Source: an uncultured Paracraurococcus sp. (GTDB taxonomy: Bacteria > Pseudomonadota > Alphaproteobacteria > Acetobacterales > Acetobacteraceae). From it: a stretch of 43,482 nucleotides of DNA. The translations under genes were made by a program, and so were the position numbers. The notes under the pieces are model-generated. The model did no database searches. It was not told where the DNA came from and saw only the letters and a program-made list of their open reading frames with translations. This document shows positions 29,547-37,979 of this stretch, piece after piece. The stretch lies in contig CAITYE010000230.1 in NCBI GenBank assembly GCA_903896535.1, positions 1 through 43,482 on the forward strand. The letters run 5' to 3'. The stretch's first letter is position 1, and each line of letters opens with the position of its first letter.

Positions 29547-30296
29547 TCAGCTGAGACCCTTGATCAGCAGCGAAAGGCCGAGCCCGCCGAGCAAGACCTG
29601 GATCAACTGCCGGAACCGCGCTTCCGGCAGCTTTCCCCTGATACTTTGGCCGAACCACAGGCCCAGAAAGCTCGGGACCACACCAAGCAGCGATACCAGT
29701 CCGAGATCGGCCGGCAGCAAGCCCGCGCCGCGCAGGCCAACGCCGAGCGCGACCAAAGCCCCGATAACGCCGAGCCCGAAGGCCTGCACGAATTCGGCTG
29801 GACGCAGCCGGAGCGCGACCAAATAGGGTGCGGCCGGCATCAGATAGCTGCCGGTCAGCCCGGTGATGACGCCGGAGACCAGACCGATCAGCGGCGAAAG
29901 CCACCGTTCCGTCGTCGGTTTGGGGGAGGGAAACGGGCGACCGAACAGCGCGTAAAGGGCACCGCTGATCAGCAGCACACCCAGCATCACGGACAGCAGC
30001 CCCGTATTGACCTTGGAGAGCATGGCCGCACCGCCGGCCGCCCCCAGGGTAGAGCCAAGAAAGAGGCCCCAGAGGCGGCGCAGCAGTGGCTTGAGATGCG
30101 GCCCGGCGAGCGCCTGCCAAAGATTGGTCAGCAACGTCGGCGCCAGGATCAGCGCCATTCCCTCCGGCAATGGCCGGAACAGCACCAGCAGGCCGATCGA
30201 GACGGCGGGAAAGCCAAAACCGGCGATCCCCTTGACCGTGCCGGCCAGGATGAAGATGACGCCGGCGAGGGCTAATTCATGCAGCGGAAGTGGCAT
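29547..30296 (-). CDS. Sulfite exporter TauE/SafE family protein
   Basis: IFILAGTVKGIAGFGFPAVSIGLLVLF...LIGLVSGVITGLTGSYLMPAAPYLVALRL. Confidence 0.9.
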   Translation of the reverse strand: MPLPLHELALAGVIFILAGTVKGIAGFGFPAVSIGLLVLFRPLPEGMALILAPTLLTNLWQALAGPHLKPLLRRLWGLFLGSTLGAAGGAAMLSKVNTGLLSVMLGVLLISGALYALFGRPFPSPKPTTERWLSPLIGLVSGVITGLTGSYLMPAAPYLVALRLRPAEFVQAFGLGVIGALVALGVGLRGAGLLPADLGLVSLLGVVPSFLGLWFGQSIRGKLPEARFRQLIQVLLGGLGLSLLIKGLS

Positions 30297-31627
30297 CAGG
30301 CGGCGCGGCGCATGCGGGGCGAGACAGCCAGCGCCGCAAGCACCGGCGCCAGCCAGATCAGGCGCGCCTCATAGCGATGATGCGGCTTCGACAGGGCGCC
30401 GGTCGCCCAGGCATTGACCAGGAAACCGAGCAGCACGCCGTAGATCAGCCCCCGTCGCCCCGGCGCAGCGACGCCACCGGCCGCCCAGGCCGCGATGAAC
30501 AGACCACAAATGCCAAGCAGGAGCACCGGCATGTGCGGGCGCAACATGGGTGCAACCGCCGCCTCCAGCGTACCCCTTGGCTGCAAGGCGCGTTCGTAGG
30601 CGGCGAGGTCGGCCGCGCCCACGGTTTCGGCCAAGCGCGGCCGCAGCGCCGTCGCCAAGTACCCCGGGCCGAGCGTATCGCCCGCCGCCGCCAAGCCAAG
30701 TTGGCGGAAGGTATTGCGGGCCATTACCCAGGCGACGCCGAAAGGCTCGGATCGCAGCGTCTCGGCGACGATCGCGCGGGCCTCCGGTGCCAGGGCAACG
30801 CCGCCGAGATGGCGCGGCGTACCGTCTGCCGTCTGGTTCAACGGACTGTCCAGCGCCCAGAGGAATTCGTCGCTATCCATCGGCAGCCGCGCCACAAAAC
30901 CGCAGAGATACCAGCCAACCTCGGGGCAGCGGGCGCGGATGACCCGCGTCGCCGGCCCATCATCCTGCAAGCGCGCCAGCATGAAGGTGGCGCCATAGGG
31001 CGAGAGAGTGAGGCGGCCATGGCCCCAGAGATTGCTGAGCAACAAAACCCCAAGGGCGGCCAGCATGGGCAAGGCGACCCGCCCGGCCGCGCGCCAGCCA
31101 GCCATCGCGGCAACGAAGGCCACCAAGGCCAGCCCCAGCGGCAGATGGGAGAGATGCGCGGCAATGCCGAGGGTGGCGATGGTGCCGAGAGCCACAGCCT
31201 CGATGCGGGTCAGCCCGGCTGCAAAGCCGAGCAGCAGCATGGCCAGAAGCACCGCGGGGGTGAAGACATCGGGCATCAACAGCGCCGCGGTGAAGGGTGC
31301 TGTGGTCAGCAGGGCGGCGCCGAGACACACCGCGATGTGGCGCCAGGCGCCCGCCCCGCCGCAAAGCGTGCGTTGCGTCAGCCAGAGCAGCCAGGACAGC
31401 ATGATCCCCTGCGCCAGCACCGCCGGCCAGAGACTGATCCGCCAGGACAGCGCCAGCAGCAGCGGCCCATAGACATGCGGCTTATCCCAGATCACCAGGG
31501 GGCCGGAAGGCGGCGGCGCCACTTGATGCAGGAAGGCACCGGTGTCGCTGAAGACCAACGGGTAGCCGTTCAGAAAGGCCGGCCAAACCAACATGACGCC
31601 GCCCAATAGCACGGCGAGTGCGGCCAT
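30296..31627 (-). CDS. Polytopic membrane protein of unknown function
   Basis: MAALAVLLGGVMLVWPAFLNGYPLVFSDTGAFLHQVAPPPSGPLVIWDKPHVYGPLLLALSW...; multiple TM segments; abuts moaE. Confidence 0.72.
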   Translation of the reverse strand: MAALAVLLGGVMLVWPAFLNGYPLVFSDTGAFLHQVAPPPSGPLVIWDKPHVYGPLLLALSWRISLWPAVLAQGIMLSWLLWLTQRTLCGGAGAWRHIAVCLGAALLTTAPFTAALLMPDVFTPAVLLAMLLLGFAAGLTRIEAVALGTIATLGIAAHLSHLPLGLALVAFVAAMAGWRAAGRVALPMLAALGVLLLSNLWGHGRLTLSPYGATFMLARLQDDGPATRVIRARCPEVGWYLCGFVARLPMDSDEFLWALDSPLNQTADGTPRHLGGVALAPEARAIVAETLRSEPFGVAWVMARNTFRQLGLAAAGDTLGPGYLATALRPRLAETVGAADLAAYERALQPRGTLEAAVAPMLRPHMPVLLLGICGLFIAAWAAGGVAAPGRRGLIYGVLLGFLVNAWATGALSKPHHRYEARLIWLAPVLAALAVSPRMRRAA

Positions 31628-31628
31628 T

Positions 31629-32081
31629 TCAGCGGGCCCAGCGCAGAGCCGCCGCATCGTCGGCTGCCTTGGCCTCGACCCAGCGTTCCCGGCCATCGGC
31701 GAATTCCTCGCGCTTCCAGAAAGGCGCGCCGGTCTTCAGCCAGTCGATCAGGAAGGCGCAAGCCTCAAGCGATGCAGCGCGATGCGCCGAGGCGGTCAGC
31801 ACGAGCACGATGGGCGCCCCAGGCGGCAGGCGGCCGACCCGGTGGATGACGGTGCAGCCGGTCAGCGGCCAGCGGCCGCAGGCCTCAGCAGCGATGCCGG
31901 CGATCGCGCGTTCGGTCATCCCGGGATAATGCTCAAGCGTCAGCGCCGCGAGCCCCTCATCGGCACGTACCAGACCCACGAAGCTGGCAAGGCCGCCGAC
32001 ATCGACCCGCCCGGCGAGCAACGCCGTCATCTCGGCGGCAAGGTCAAAAGGCGCCGCTTGGACCGTGACGCGCGGGGTCAT
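31629..32081 (-). CDS. moaE: Molybdopterin synthase catalytic subunit
   Basis: ASFVGLVRADEGLAALTLEHYPGMTERAIAGIAAEACGRWPLTGCTVIHRVGRLPPGAPIVLVLTASAHRAASLEACAFLIDWLKTGAPFWKRE. Confidence 0.95.
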   Translation of the reverse strand: MTPRVTVQAAPFDLAAEMTALLAGRVDVGGLASFVGLVRADEGLAALTLEHYPGMTERAIAGIAAEACGRWPLTGCTVIHRVGRLPPGAPIVLVLTASAHRAASLEACAFLIDWLKTGAPFWKREEFADGRERWVEAKAADDAAALRWAR

Positions 32082-32084
32082 CGC

Positions 32085-32336
32085 TCAGCCGCCGGTGACC
32101 GGGGGGAAGAACGCAATCTCATCCTCCGGCCCGACAGGCGTCGTGGGATCGGCGAATTCCTGATTGACCGCACAGCGGATCTGCCGCGGATCGGCGAAGG
32201 CGGCCGCATGGCCGGGAGAGCGGGCGGCCAGGAAAGCGACCAGGCCGGCGACGTCGCGGACCGCGGGCGGCGGCGCGATGTCTTCTTCGCCAAGACCGAC
32301 CCGCTGGCGTACCCAAGCGAAATACAGCAGGTGCAT
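32085..32336 (-). CDS. moaD: Molybdopterin synthase sulfur carrier subunit
   Basis: 83-aa ubiquitin-like protein ending in FFPPVTGG (C-terminal GG), adjacent to moaE. Confidence 0.94.
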   Translation of the reverse strand: MHLLYFAWVRQRVGLGEEDIAPPPAVRDVAGLVAFLAARSPGHAAAFADPRQIRCAVNQEFADPTTPVGPEDEIAFFPPVTGG

Positions 32337-32343
32337 GCCGGCT

Positions 32344-33051
32344 TCAGCGCGGGCTTGGTACGGTGGTGATCTGCCCGCCGGGGCCGACCAGCGTCGTCAT
32401 GCCGTTGGCATCACGGATCGCGGTGCCGGCGGCGCCACCAGGTGCCACATACGTCCCGACGCGGTCAGTCCCCGGGCCAGAGACGGCGACGCCGCCAGGC
32501 GTGTTCAGCATCCGGCCATCGGCACGGCGCGGTGGCGGGTCGTCGAGCCCAGGGGGCGGCAGCGCCGACATCGGCCGGCGTTCATCGCGCCGCCAATCGT
32601 TCGGGTCGGGCGACGGCGGGGGCGTGGAACTGCCGCGCGAACGCTGCCGTGGCTCCGGCGCGATGCTCATGCCGGTGACGCCAGCCGGGCTGAGCGACGG
32701 ACCGCCCGGGGGACGGTAATTCGGAATGCCGCGCAACGCTGCATCGGGATTGGCAAGCGTCGCGCGTGGCGGCTCCGGCTGCGGCCAGACATCGCCGCTT
32801 TCGCTGCGCAATGGGTCGACCGCCGGGTTGGGCCCGAAGACGCGGGAAATGGTCAGGCTATCCGGGTCGCGCGGCACATCGGATCGCGGGGCACCCCAAG
32901 GTGCGCCCAGCGCCTTTCCGGTCATGCCGATTTTGTCATAGGTGGCGGCAGAGGTCGAACGCACCCATTGCCGTGGCTGCTCGACCTGGGAGCAGCCAGT
33001 GAGCAGCACGACCAGAGACACCCCGAACGTTGCCCGCACCGCACCCCGCAT
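32344..33051 (-). CDS. Proline-rich putative lipoprotein
   Basis: MRGAVRATFGVSLVVLLTGCSQVEQPRQWVRSTSAATYDKIG...; lipobox VLLTGC; Pro/Gly-rich C-terminal region. Confidence 0.75.
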   Translation of the reverse strand: MRGAVRATFGVSLVVLLTGCSQVEQPRQWVRSTSAATYDKIGMTGKALGAPWGAPRSDVPRDPDSLTISRVFGPNPAVDPLRSESGDVWPQPEPPRATLANPDAALRGIPNYRPPGGPSLSPAGVTGMSIAPEPRQRSRGSSTPPPSPDPNDWRRDERRPMSALPPPGLDDPPPRRADGRMLNTPGGVAVSGPGTDRVGTYVAPGGAAGTAIRDANGMTTLVGPGGQITTVPSPR

Positions 33052-33112
33052 CGACCACTCCTGCCCTGCACACCTTCGGGCGAAAACACCATGCGCCGGG
33101 ACGGCCCCCGCC

Positions 33113-33739
33113 TCAAGGCCGGGCGAGCGGCGCAGCATCCGGACGGGCGGCTGGCTCGGGCGCGGTCGGCTCAGCGCCCGCATAAGCAAGACCGGCCAAA
33201 AGGTAGTCCCAGCCAGTCAGCAAGGTCAGCGCCGCCGCCACCCAGAGCATCGCCTCCCCGATCAGGGAGACCGGGAGGAACCCCAGGCCGATCACAGACG
33301 CCCCGGTATCCCCGGCAATCAGTGTCCCGAGCGCCCCCATCTGAAAACCGGTCTTCCACTTGGCGAGCCGCGTCACAGGCAGGCCAACGCGCAGGCCCGC
33401 CAGGTATTCGCGCAGGCCCGAGACCAGGATTTCCCGCAGCAGGATCACGATGGCCGGGTAGAGCGACCAGCCTGGCAGCCGGTCATAGCCGGCCAACAGC
33501 ATCAGCGCCGCACCGACCAGGAGCTTGTCCGCGATGGGGTCCAGCATCCGCCCGAAGCCCGAGACGAGTTGGCGCTCACGGGCGATCTTGCCATCGAAAT
33601 AATCGGTGATGCCGGCAAGGCCGAAGACCAGGCAGGCGGCAAAATCGGCCCAGGGCTGGCGCAAGGCGACGAACAGCATCAGCACCGGCACGGCGGCGAT
33701 GCGGGAGAGCGTCAGCAAATTCGGCAAATCGGTCGGCAT
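33113..33739 (-). CDS. pgsA: CDP-diacylglycerol--glycerol-3-phosphate 3-phosphatidyltransferase
   Basis: MPTDLPNLLTLSRIAAVPVLMLFVALRQ...FGLAGITDYFDGKIARERQLVSGFGRMLDPIADKLLVG (CDP-alcohol phosphotransferase signature). Confidence 0.95.
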   Translation of the reverse strand: MPTDLPNLLTLSRIAAVPVLMLFVALRQPWADFAACLVFGLAGITDYFDGKIARERQLVSGFGRMLDPIADKLLVGAALMLLAGYDRLPGWSLYPAIVILLREILVSGLREYLAGLRVGLPVTRLAKWKTGFQMGALGTLIAGDTGASVIGLGFLPVSLIGEAMLWVAAALTLLTGWDYLLAGLAYAGAEPTAPEPAARPDAAPLARP

Positions 33740-33802
33740 GGGGCGGGGTCACTGATGGCCGAAGGCGATGGCGCCGGCAAGGCTCTGCCCTGGTTTAACC
33801 CA

Positions 33803-35689
33803 TCACCCCCCTGGGTGGAAATGCTCATAAATCTTCCGGGCGACCGTCGGGCCGACGCCCGCGGCATTGGCCAGATCCTCAAAGGCGGCGTTGCGGACGC
33901 CGCGGGCGCTGCCGAAATGGTTCAACAGCTTGCGTTTCAGAGCCGGCCCAACGCCCGGGATCTCGTCGAGTTCGCTGCGAACCAGCGCCTTGGAGCGGCC
34001 GGCCCGGTGGGTGGTAATGGCGAAGCGATGCGCCTCGTCCCGCAGCCTTTGCAAATAGTACAGCACCGGGTCGCGCGGGGGGAGCTGGAGGGGCGGCGCG
34101 TCGGGGCGGTGGAACCACTCGCGCCCGGCATCCCGATCCGGTCCCTTCGCCACGGCGACCAACGGCAGGTCATCGCAGCCAAGCTCCGCCAGCACCGTCC
34201 GCGCGGCATTGAGTTGGCCTAGGCCGCCATCGATCAGCACAAGGTCGGGCCAGGTGCCACCAGAGCGTGCCGGGTCCTCCTTCAGGGCACGGCCGAAACG
34301 ACGCTCGAAGACCTCGCGCATCATGGCGAAATCGTCACCCGGGGCGGGCGCTGAACGGATAGCGAACTTTCGATAGGCTTGCTTCAGGAAACCCGCTGGC
34401 CCGGCCGCGATCATCACACCATACGCATTGGCACCCTGGATATGGCTGTTGTCGTAGACCTCGATCCGCTCAGGAGAGGCCGGCAGGTCGAAGACGCGGG
34501 CGACCCCGCCCAGCAGCGCCTCCTGCGCCGTGCCCTCGGCCAGGCGGCGTTCCAACGCTTCGCGCGCGTTGCTTTCAGCATGCTCAACCACGGCGCGTTT
34601 GTCGCCGCGCTGCGGACGGTGCAACTCCACCTTCCGCCCGGCCTTGATCGACAGAGCCTCGGCCAAAAGTGGCGTCCCGCTCGGTTGATGGCTCAACAGG
34701 ATCAGCGGCGGGGGCGGCAGGTCGTCGTAAAGCTGGCCAAGAAAGGCGCCCAGGACCGCCTCAGGTCCCTGCTCGCCCCGGGTGAGGAAATAGGGGCGGT
34801 TGCCATTGTTCCGACCGCCCCGGAAAAAGAAGACCTGCACGCAGCTCTGCCCGGCCGCCTGGTGCAGCGCCACCACATCGGCATCCCCAACGCCCGCCAG
34901 ATGCGTACGGTCCTGCCCCTGAATATGGGTCAGGCCCCGGATACGATCGCGCAAAGCCGCAGCCCGCTCGAACTCCAGCCGCTCGGCTGCCGCCTCCATC
35001 TCGCCGGCCAGGCGCTGCTGGATCGACGGCGTCTCCCCGGACAGGAAGCGCTTGGCGTCAGCGACCAGGGCGGCGTAGTCCTCGCTGCCAATCCGCTCAA
35101 CGCAGGGCGCGGCGCAGCGCTTGATTTGATAAAGGAGGCAGGGCCGGTCGCGGCTCTCGAACACCGTGTCGCGACACGAGCGCAGCAGGAAGACTCGTTG
35201 CAGCGCGGTGAGCGTCTGGTTGACCGCCCAGGCGGAGGCGAAGGGCCCCCAATAGCTGGCACCCTTGCGCCGTTCGCCACGATGCTTGGCGATCTGCGGA
35301 AAGGGATGGTCTTCAGTGATCACTAGCCAGGGATAGGATTTGTCGTCCCTGAGGACGATGTTGAAGCGCGGTCGCAGGCGTTTGATAAGATTGGCTTCAA
35401 GCAGCAGCGCCTCCGCTTCGGAGGAGGTGGTGATAATCTCCAGATGGCGGGTCTCGTAGACCATCCGCCGTAGCCGCTCAGGAAGGCGCGAGAGGTGCGT
35501 ATAGGTGGCGACACGACGCTTCAAGGCGCGTGCCTTACCGACATAGAGGGCATCCCCCCGGGCATCGAGCATCCGATAGACACCGGGGCTGAACGGCAGA
35601 GTGGCGAGCGCTGTTTCAATGACCCGCAGCCCCACCATGATCGGTGAACCGGAATCTGTCACTGGCTTGTCATCAGAGGCTTGACTCAT
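33803..35689 (-). CDS. uvrC: Excinuclease ABC subunit C
   Basis: [36 protein letters not shown] (GIY-YIG), [40 protein letters not shown]-terminal helix-hairpin-helix [18 protein letters not shown]. Confidence 0.97.
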   Translation of the reverse strand: MSQASDDKPVTDSGSPIMVGLRVIETALATLPFSPGVYRMLDARGDALYVGKARALKRRVATYTHLSRLPERLRRMVYETRHLEIITTSSEAEALLLEANLIKRLRPRFNIVLRDDKSYPWLVITEDHPFPQIAKHRGERRKGASYWGPFASAWAVNQTLTALQRVFLLRSCRDTVFESRDRPCLLYQIKRCAAPCVERIGSEDYAALVADAKRFLSGETPSIQQRLAGEMEAAAERLEFERAAALRDRIRGLTHIQGQDRTHLAGVGDADVVALHQAAGQSCVQVFFFRGGRNNGNRPYFLTRGEQGPEAVLGAFLGQLYDDLPPPPLILLSHQPSGTPLLAEALSIKAGRKVELHRPQRGDKRAVVEHAESNAREALERRLAEGTAQEALLGGVARVFDLPASPERIEVYDNSHIQGANAYGVMIAAGPAGFLKQAYRKFAIRSAPAPGDDFAMMREVFERRFGRALKEDPARSGGTWPDLVLIDGGLGQLNAARTVLAELGCDDLPLVAVAKGPDRDAGREWFHRPDAPPLQLPPRDPVLYYLQRLRDEAHRFAITTHRAGRSKALVRSELDEIPGVGPALKRKLLNHFGSARGVRNAAFEDLANAAGVGPTVARKIYEHFHPGG

Positions 35690-36066
35690 TGTCGAAGATT
35701 TGGGCCGCAAGGTCTTCCGCGGCAAGCACCGGACCATCCACCAGTCCTGTGGAAAACCTTGTGGATCAGAATGGGCCGAGGCGGTGAAACTGGCCGCCAG
35801 CAAGGAACTTGACGCAATTGCTCAAATTTCAGGCTTGTCTATAACGATCTGATTTTCCTAGTTATTTTTTTGGTAAGACGCGGTTTCCAAGCTGTCCTTC
35901 GCCGATGCGGACAGGATTGGCCTGGATCAAGGGGTTGGCGGGTCGCGGTGGACAAATACCGGAGTGCCCGCGTGAAGGGCGAGTTTCGCCTGACGCTCTG
36001 GAAAACTCAGGGCCGCTGAATATCAACAATAGGTTACAGTGAGGGGACACATGATGGGAGGTGTAA

Positions 36067-36462
36067 TTACCGGACCCGCTCGACCTCCACCCCAACCGCG
36101 GCGGCGTCGGGAAACGCGTCCGGCTTCTCGACCCTCACCCGGCAGCGTTGAACCCGAGGCTCGGCCAGCGCCGCCAGCGCGATCCGCTCCGCCAGCGTCT
36201 CCGCGAGATAGGTATGACCCTCGGCCGCCACCGCCCGCGCCGCCAGCACAACGCGCTCATAATCCGTCACCCGGGCCAACCGGTCAGGTCCGACGCCGCC
36301 CGGCGCTGCGTCGTCCTCCACCAGCATGTCGATCGCGATCACCACCCGCTGTGGCGCCAGTTTTTCATGCGCTTTCACACCAAGCAGCGCGCGCAGCCGC
36401 AAGCCGCGGATGAAAACGCGGCGGAGCCGGCCGGTCGCGTCAGGAGCAAAGCCATCGTTCAT
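36067..36462 (-). CDS. folB: Dihydroneopterin aldolase family protein (copy 1)
   Basis: RRVFIRGLRLRALLGVKAHEKLAPQRVVIAIDM...VTDYERVVLAARAVAAEGHTYLAETLAERIA...RVRVEKPDAF; conserved E, Y and K positions of FolB. Confidence 0.85.
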   Translation of the reverse strand: MNDGFAPDATGRLRRVFIRGLRLRALLGVKAHEKLAPQRVVIAIDMLVEDDAAPGGVGPDRLARVTDYERVVLAARAVAAEGHTYLAETLAERIALAALAEPRVQRCRVRVEKPDAFPDAAAVGVEVERVR

Positions 36463-36589
36463 ACCAATGTGTCCAGCGCCGAGAACGCGACTGAGGATGG
36501 CGAGGGTCGGGCACTGCAGCGGAGGCTCAGCGATCCGGTCACAGCGGCCATAGGCCGGTTCGGCGGAGAAGAGCCGCAGGGCTGGGGAC

Positions 36590-36609
36590 CGCAGGTTGCG
36601 TAACCTGCG
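36590..36609. repeat. Perfect inverted repeat CGCAGGTT-GCGT-AACCTGCG
   Basis: 8-bp arms, 4-nt loop, in the gap between the FolM-like SDR and folB copy 1; no T-tract beside it. Confidence 0.7.
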
Positions 36610-36725
36610 ACCGGCGCACTGAATCGGTATACGTCATCGTGACGGCCAACCTATCGTGCTGAAGGGCCTGGGTCGGTCCAGGGGTAACCGCCAACGGCCA
36701 TGTCTGGGGCTGCAGCACATTTCAC

Positions 36726-37487
36726 CTATTCTACGTCGAATGCGACATCCCGCGGCCGGCGCCGCAACTGCTCCCCACCATCGATCGTGATGGTCGTGCC
36801 GGTCATCGCCGGCACCGAAAGGATAAAGCGTACCGCCGCGACGATGTCGGGCACTTCACTGCTGCGGCCAAGGGGGGTGACCCCGGTCGATTTCTGGAAG
36901 CTATCCGGGGTCTGCTTGCCGCTGATCAGCGTCACGCCGGGCGAAATGCCGCAGACCCGCACCTGTGGCGCCAGCGCCATCGCTAGCAGCTTGGTTGCCC
37001 CATGCAGCCCGACCTTGGAAATGGTGTAGGTGAAGAAGTCCGGATTGAGGTTCTCTGTCTTCTGATCGAGAAGGTTGATGATCACTCCCTCCGCACCCTC
37101 AGGCAGTTGGCGGTGGAAGTCCTGCGCGAGAAACACCGGGGCCCGCAGGTTAGCGGCGACATGTTCGTCGAACAGCGCAACCGTCGCCGTCGCAGCCGTA
37201 TCGTAGCGAAAAGTGGAGGCGTTGTTGACCAACAGCCCGATCGGGCCGAACGGCACCGTGGCTCGTGCGATCAGCGTCGCGACCTCGGCCGCATCTGCCA
37301 GATCGGCGCGGACGATCGCGGCGCGCCCGCCCTCGGCCCGTATGCCGGCCGCAACCGCTTCCGCCTCCTCGACCGAGTTGCGGTAATGGATGACCACCTG
37401 CCACCCGTCGGCGGCAAGCGCACGGGTGATCGCCGCGCCGATCCGCTTCGCGCCGCCAGTGACCAGCGCCGTTCTTGGCTCTGCCAT
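36726..37487 (-). CDS. SDR family oxidoreductase, pteridine reductase/FolM-like
   Basis: LVTGGAKRIGAAI (TGX3RXG), LLVNNASTF, NLLDQKTENLNPDFFTYTISK with Asp141-X12-Tyr154-X3-Lys158, as in PTR1 and FolM. Confidence 0.85.
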   Translation of the reverse strand: MAEPRTALVTGGAKRIGAAITRALAADGWQVVIHYRNSVEEAEAVAAGIRAEGGRAAIVRADLADAAEVATLIARATVPFGPIGLLVNNASTFRYDTAATATVALFDEHVAANLRAPVFLAQDFHRQLPEGAEGVIINLLDQKTENLNPDFFTYTISKVGLHGATKLLAMALAPQVRVCGISPGVTLISGKQTPDSFQKSTGVTPLGRSSEVPDIVAAVRFILSVPAMTGTTITIDGGEQLRRRPRDVAFDVE

Positions 37488-37488
37488 C

Positions 37489-37860
37489 TCAGTTCCTCCG
37501 CCGGCGATACACCTCAATGCCGGCCCCGGCAGCCTCGTTGAATATATCGGGCTTGATCAGTTCTACACGGCATGCATCGACGTTCGAATCCTCGAAGCAT
37601 ACGGTGATCAGATCCTCGGCAAGCTCCTCGAGTAATTCGGTATGCGGGCGGTCACGCCACGTCTTCAGGAAATTCCGGACGCTGTCATAGTTGATCGGCA
37701 CGCGCCTATTGTGGGCTTCCTGGTAGGCAAAAAGGTCAATAGTGACGAGCAGACGGGTGGGGCGCTCGGGGTGGCGCTCCCAGGGATGCAGACCGAGCTT
37801 AACGTCGATCTCAACCTGCTGCAGCGTGATGCGGATGTAGTCCTTCGACCAGTCCCACAT
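37489..37860 (-). CDS. Dihydroneopterin aldolase/epimerase family protein (copy 2)
   Basis: MWDWSKDYIRITLQQVEIDVKLGLHPWERHPERPTRLLVTIDL...INYDSVRNFLKTW...LLEELAEDLI...VELIKPDIFNEAAGAGIEVYR; FolB/FolX fold with E, Y, K retained. Confidence 0.82.
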   Translation of the reverse strand: MWDWSKDYIRITLQQVEIDVKLGLHPWERHPERPTRLLVTIDLFAYQEAHNRRVPINYDSVRNFLKTWRDRPHTELLEELAEDLITVCFEDSNVDACRVELIKPDIFNEAAGAGIEVYRRRRN

Positions 37861-37979
37861 GATGTCGGCATCCCGTTCCGCTCTGGCGCCGGGGTATAGC
37901 CCAGATCGGGACCGCCGAAAGCCGCCCCACACCGGGCGCTCGCTTGCCGGCACCAGGCGGTGCGTGCTTCGGTGGCCGC

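Noticed and set aside
30290-31609. 439-aa plus-strand ORF
   Set aside because: Antisense to the polytopic membrane protein; Gln/Arg/His-rich composition typical of reverse-frame membrane genes.
35748-35880. Possible replication origin (two DnaA-box-like sites plus AT-rich run)
   Set aside because: Only two imperfect boxes and no origin-associated genes (dnaA, hemE, parAB, repABC) in the window; reported only as a low-interest regulatory observation.
35862-36095. 77-aa minus-strand ORF in the uvrC-folB gap
   Set aside because: Ordinary-length random ORF with no motif and overlapping the folB end; kept only as part of the intergenic island observation.
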